A stretch of DNA of 64,000 nucleotides, taken from contig NZ_JAAAXJ010000010.1 in NCBI RefSeq assembly GCF_009910705.1, forward strand, positions 1 to 64,000, written 5' to 3'. Positions 56,170 to 64,000 of this stretch are shown here, piece after piece. The position numbers and the translations under genes are program-made. The stretch comes from Microvirga arsenatis (GTDB lineage Bacteria > Pseudomonadota > Alphaproteobacteria > Rhizobiales > Beijerinckiaceae). The stretch's first letter is position 1. Every line of letters starts with the position of its first letter. The notes under the pieces were generated by a model. The model made no database searches. It was not told the origin of the DNA and saw only the letters and a list, made by a program, of their open reading frames with translations.

Positions 56170-56598
56170 ATGGCAAAGAAAATTGCGGGCTACGTTAAGC
56201 TTCAAGTGCCCGCCGGCGCGGCCAACCCGTCGCCGCCGATCGGTCCGGCGCTGGGTCAGCGCGGCCTGAACATCATGGAATTCTGCAAGGCCTTCAACGC
56301 GAAGACCGCGCAGATGGAGAAGGGCACCCCGATCCCGGTGATCATCACCGCGTATCAGGACCGTTCCTTCACCTTCGAGATGAAGCAGCCCCCGGTCTCG
56401 TACTTCCTCAAGAAGGCCGCGAAGATCGACAAGGGGTCGCAGACCCCCGGCAAGGGCGGCACCGTCGGCCGCGTGACCCGCGACCAGATCCGCGAGATCG
56501 CCGAGAAGAAGATGGTCGATCTCAACTGCGACACCGTGGAATCCGCCATGGCCATGATCGAGGGCTCCGCGCGCTCGATGGGCATGGAAGTGGCGTAA
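56170..56598 (+). CDS. rplK: 50S ribosomal protein L11
   Basis: 142 aa. [40 protein letters not shown] and [20 protein letters not shown] are diagnostic. Part of the GTPase-associated centre with L10/L12. GGGAGCAGTCCT precedes ATG 56170. rplA follows 10 bp later. Confidence 0.97.
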   Translation: MAKKIAGYVKLQVPAGAANPSPPIGPALGQRGLNIMEFCKAFNAKTAQMEKGTPIPVIITAYQDRSFTFEMKQPPVSYFLKKAAKIDKGSQTPGKGGTVGRVTRDQIREIAEKKMVDLNCDTVESAMAMIEGSARSMGMEVA

Positions 56599-56608
56599 GG
56601 AGAGCATG

Positions 56609-57310
<702 letters not shown>

Positions 57311-57331
57311 TCTGCCCGTCAGAAAAATCAG

Positions 57332-57360
57332 AAGCCCGGCATCCACTGCCGGGCTTTTTC
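57332..57360 (+). terminator. rho-independent terminator after rplA
   Basis: AAGCCCGGCA-TCCAC-TGCCGGGCTT gives a 10-bp stem followed by TTT, 22 bp after rplA. Confidence 0.92.
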
Positions 57361-57430
57361 CATTTTGCTGCCCTCTTGAACCCGGTGCCCGTGCTCCTCA
57401 CATTGTTACAGACAATGGCCTAGAGACATA

Positions 57431-57523
57431 ATGAGCATCTTCGACTGGATCGGCTCTGTCGCTGCAGGTGCTAAGCTGATAGGCCCCCTCATCGCCCTTG
57501 GCCTGATCTTCTGTGGGATTTGA
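57431..57523 (+). CDS. possible 30-aa hydrophobic peptide
   Basis: MSIFDWIGSVAAGAKLIGPL then IALGLIFCGI is nearly all hydrophobic and ends in a TGA. The ribosome site is weak. It lies in the rplA-rplJ gap. Low support, but the membrane-like composition is notable. Confidence 0.25.
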   Translation: MSIFDWIGSVAAGAKLIGPLIALGLIFCGI

Positions 57524-57822
57524 CGATTCGAAGCCTCAGGCGAAAGAGGAAGTGGTTTTAACACCAGCCGTGCTGCCGAGTGTCTCCTCCTGAGCTGGGC
57601 TTTTGGCTGCCTGTGGTGGGGCGCCACAAAAACCTTAAGACTTATACCTCCCTGCCCCTTGGCAAGGGGGCGAAAAGGAGGTATAGGGCTTCTTTGAGTT
57701 TCCAACATATGCCGAGACTCCGCTTTTGCGCGGGTTTCTGGCTGCGAATCCGTCCCGGAGACGGGGCGGTGACAAGCCGGCGAGCCAAAGGGTGACCTTT
57801 GGCGCGTTCCGGCTATGTCCTG
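57524..57822. other. 300-bp non-coding stretch upstream of the L10 leader
   Basis: No gene or RNA was recognised. It probably holds the promoter of the rplJL-rpoBC operon. GGAGGTATAGGGC near 57677 and a CCTCCCTGCCCCTTGGCAAG stretch near 57648 are visible but unassigned. Confidence 0.45.
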
Positions 57823-57890
57823 TCCGAGACTGCAGGTGCCGGCTTTGCCGGTTTAATTCGAAAGGGCCTGCATAGACGGGGAAGCCGAGT
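57823..57890 (+). promoter_or_regulatory. ribosomal protein L10 leader (autoregulatory RNA)
   Basis: Upstream of rplJ the sequence GAGACTGCAGGTGCCGGCTTTG, a following TTAATTCGAAAGGG and CCTGCATAGACGGG fit the L10-leader pattern: CTGCAGG pairs with CCTGCAT and encloses a hairpin. In E. coli and others L10(L12)4 binds this leader to repress translation. Boundaries are approximate. Confidence 0.55.
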
Positions 57891-58070
57891 TTTCCATCCG
57901 CTAACGCGGATGAAGGGAGTCGGTTCGAACCATCTCACCCGGTGCGCCGTCAGGCGTCATTCGGTGGACAGGGCTTGCGAGAGCGTCGTTCGAGGATGCT
58001 CCGGGCGCAAGCTCGGGCCTTGAACGGCAAATGCAACCGGCGGATTGTTCCGCCAACCGGAGAGAGCCCA

Positions 58071-58589
58071 GTGGAAAGAGCAGCAAAGCGCGAGCTCGTC
58101 TCGACTCTCAACGACGTGTTCAGCACCACGAGCGTTGTTGTTGTCGCCCACTATGCTGGCCTCACGGTCGCCGACATGCAGAAGCTGCGCACGCAGATGA
58201 AGCAGGCCGGCGCCACCGTGAAGGTCGCGAAGAACCGCCTCGCCAAAATCGCTCTCGAAGGCACGGACGTCGCGTCCATCTCGGGCCTCATGAAAGGTCC
58301 GACCCTGATCGCTTACTCGAGCGATCCGGTCGCGGCGCCCAAGGTCGCTGTCGATTTCGCCAAGGGTAACGACAAGCTCGTGATCCTCGGCGGTGCGATG
58401 GGCACGACCGCTCTGAACGTGGACGGGGTGAGGGCGCTTGCCACCATGCCGTCTCTCGACGAACTGCGCGCCAAGCTGGTCGGCCTTGTCCAGGCTCCGG
58501 CCACGAAGATCGCGCAGCTCAGCACGGCGCCGGCGGCAAAGCTCGCCCGCGTGTTCGGAGCCTATGCCAAGAAAGACGAAGCGGCGTGA
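58071..58589 (+). CDS. rplJ: 50S ribosomal protein L10
   Basis: 172 aa. GTG start at 58071 after [44 protein letters not shown] and [16 protein letters not shown] are the family signature. It anchors the L12 dimers on the 50S subunit. rplL follows at 51 bp. Confidence 0.95.
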   Translation: MERAAKRELVSTLNDVFSTTSVVVVAHYAGLTVADMQKLRTQMKQAGATVKVAKNRLAKIALEGTDVASISGLMKGPTLIAYSSDPVAAPKVAVDFAKGNDKLVILGGAMGTTALNVDGVRALATMPSLDELRAKLVGLVQAPATKIAQLSTAPAAKLARVFGAYAKKDEAA

Positions 58590-58640
58590 GGCCGTAACCT
58601 CAATCACTAACCTGTTCGAACCGAACTTAAGGATCCTAAA

Positions 58641-59021
58641 ATGGCTGATCTTGCCAAGCTCGTTGACGATCTTTCGTCGCTGACCGTTCTCGAAGCCGCT
58701 GAACTCGCGAAGATGCTCGAAGAGAAGTGGGGCGTTTCCGCTGCCGCGGCCGTGGCCGTTGCTGCTGCTCCCGGCGCCGGTGGCGCTGCTGCCGCTCCGG
58801 TCGAGGAGAAGACCGAGTTCACGGTCGTTCTCGCTGCCGCCGGCGACAAGAAGATCGAGGTCATCAAGGAAGTCCGTGGCATCACGGGCCTGGGCCTGAA
58901 GGAAGCTAAGGACCTCGTCGAAGGTGCGCCGAAGCCTGTTAAGGAAGGCGTTGCCAAGGACGAGGCCGAGAAGATCAAGGCGACCCTCGAGAAGGTCGGC
59001 GCCAAGGTCGAGCTTAAGTAA
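58641..59021 (+). CDS. rplL: 50S ribosomal protein L7/L12
   Basis: 126 aa. N-terminal dimer domain ([20 protein letters not shown]), Ala-rich hinge ([20 protein letters not shown]) and C-terminal domain ([20 protein letters not shown]) that contacts translation factors. Standard length. Strong codon bias. A long structured gap follows before rpoB. Confidence 0.97.
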   Translation: MADLAKLVDDLSSLTVLEAAELAKMLEEKWGVSAAAAVAVAAAPGAGGAAAAPVEEKTEFTVVLAAAGDKKIEVIKEVRGITGLGLKEAKDLVEGAPKPVKEGVAKDEAEKIKATLEKVGAKVELK

Positions 59022-59049
59022 TTTTGCGGCCGCAAGGCTGCAGGGTTAC

Positions 59050-59243
59050 CCCCGAGAATTCGGGGCCAAAACACGCGGTCCCAGGCGGTTTTGCCTGGGG
59101 CCGTTGTGTCGTCAAAGAGGGCAGCCTCTGCGACGACGCCTCCAAGGGTCCGCAATGGACCCGTCATCTTGCGGTTAGCGGGCGGCTCAAGCCGCCGGAC
59201 GGCTAATCGAGGCTCCTGAGCCTCCAGGGTTCTCGATTAGCCG
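59050..59243 (+). promoter_or_regulatory. run of four hairpins between rplL and rpoB
   Basis: Hairpins: CCCCGA/TCGGGG at 59050-59065; GGTCCCAGGC/GCCTGGGGCC at 59077-59102; GGCGGC/GCCGCC at 59181-59196; and a perfect 12-bp stem CGGCTAATCGAG/CTCGATTAGCCG at 59200-59243 with an inner GGCTC/GAGCC stem. None has a T tract. The last ends 21 bp before the rpoB ATG. Probable attenuation or RNase-processing site, as exists between rplL and rpoB in E. coli. Confidence 0.6.
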
Positions 59244-59264
59244 TGTATGAGGAACGAGGTCCAG

Positions 59265-63395
<4,131 letters not shown>

Positions 63396-63418
63396 GCCGC
63401 GCTTTGAATTTGAGGTTT

Positions 63419-63442
63419 GGCCGCGGCGATGATGCCGCGGCC
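63419..63442 (+). terminator. hairpin between rpoB and rpoC
   Basis: GGCCGCGGC-GATGAT-GCCGCGGCC is a perfect 9-bp stem without a T tract. It is likely a stability or processing stem, since rpoC must be transcribed through it. Confidence 0.5.
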
Positions 63443-63474
63443 CCATGCAATTGCCGGTGAGGGTGCTTATCTAG

Positions 63475-64000
<526 letters not shown>

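Overview
The window is high-GC alphaproteobacterial chromosome. An Omp2b-type porin, a BTLCP-type cysteine peptidase, DUF3126, a NepR-like anti-sigma factor, a GGAAC-N16-CGTT general-stress promoter and a TTAA-N7-TTAA CtrA box together point to Hyphomicrobiales (Rhizobiales), most like the Methylobacteriaceae (Microvirga/Methylobacterium). The genus is inferred from gene content only.

Layout. Positions 1-12820 are accessory DNA. They hold the 3' end of a cut-off gene, a decayed IS630-family element (219-1255), about 1.3 kb without a convincing gene, a GAF-PAS-GGDEF-EAL signalling protein, a frameshifted VOC gene, a large UPF1-like SF1 helicase, an unrecognised 226-aa protein and a tyrosine recombinase. 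The recombinase ends a few bases before a headless 3' fragment of an acyl-ACP synthetase/acyltransferase gene (12822-13124). That junction is best read as one end of an integrated or deletion-formed island, with helicase plus 226-aa protein as its cargo. This is the best candidate here for an undescribed, possibly defensive, system.

From 13.2 to 20.2 kb lie envelope and stress genes: porin, small secreted and membrane proteins, a lone receiver, a NepR-like protein, an RTX protein and tRNA-Leu(UAA). From 20.3 to 34.7 kb is metabolism and housekeeping: monooxygenase with an NDUFS6-like zinc finger protein, hydrolase, methyltransferase, enoyl-CoA hydratase, cysE, gamma-carbonic anhydrase, cysteine peptidase, rhomboid, CBS protein, patatin, MFS, hisI, folE, Fe-S scaffold, yidD and thrS. 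From 34.7 to 53.2 kb are a REP-like repeat, a CBS-BON fusion, a YfhO-like membrane protein, flavin enzymes, a beta-helix/RTX protein, a MaoC/CitE-like pair (CitE frameshifted), nadK, cutA, an MBL hydrolase, a SpoU methyltransferase, a cupredoxin, tRNA-Thr, an MHS transporter and rlmB.

Positions 53.4-64.0 kb are the classical translation/transcription block: tRNA-Tyr, tRNA-Gly, tuf, tRNA-Trp, secE, nusG, rplK, rplA, an L10-type leader, rplJ, rplL, a run of hairpins, rpoB and the start of rpoC, which is cut by the window edge.

Family calls rest on recognised motifs in the translated sequence. No database search was run.
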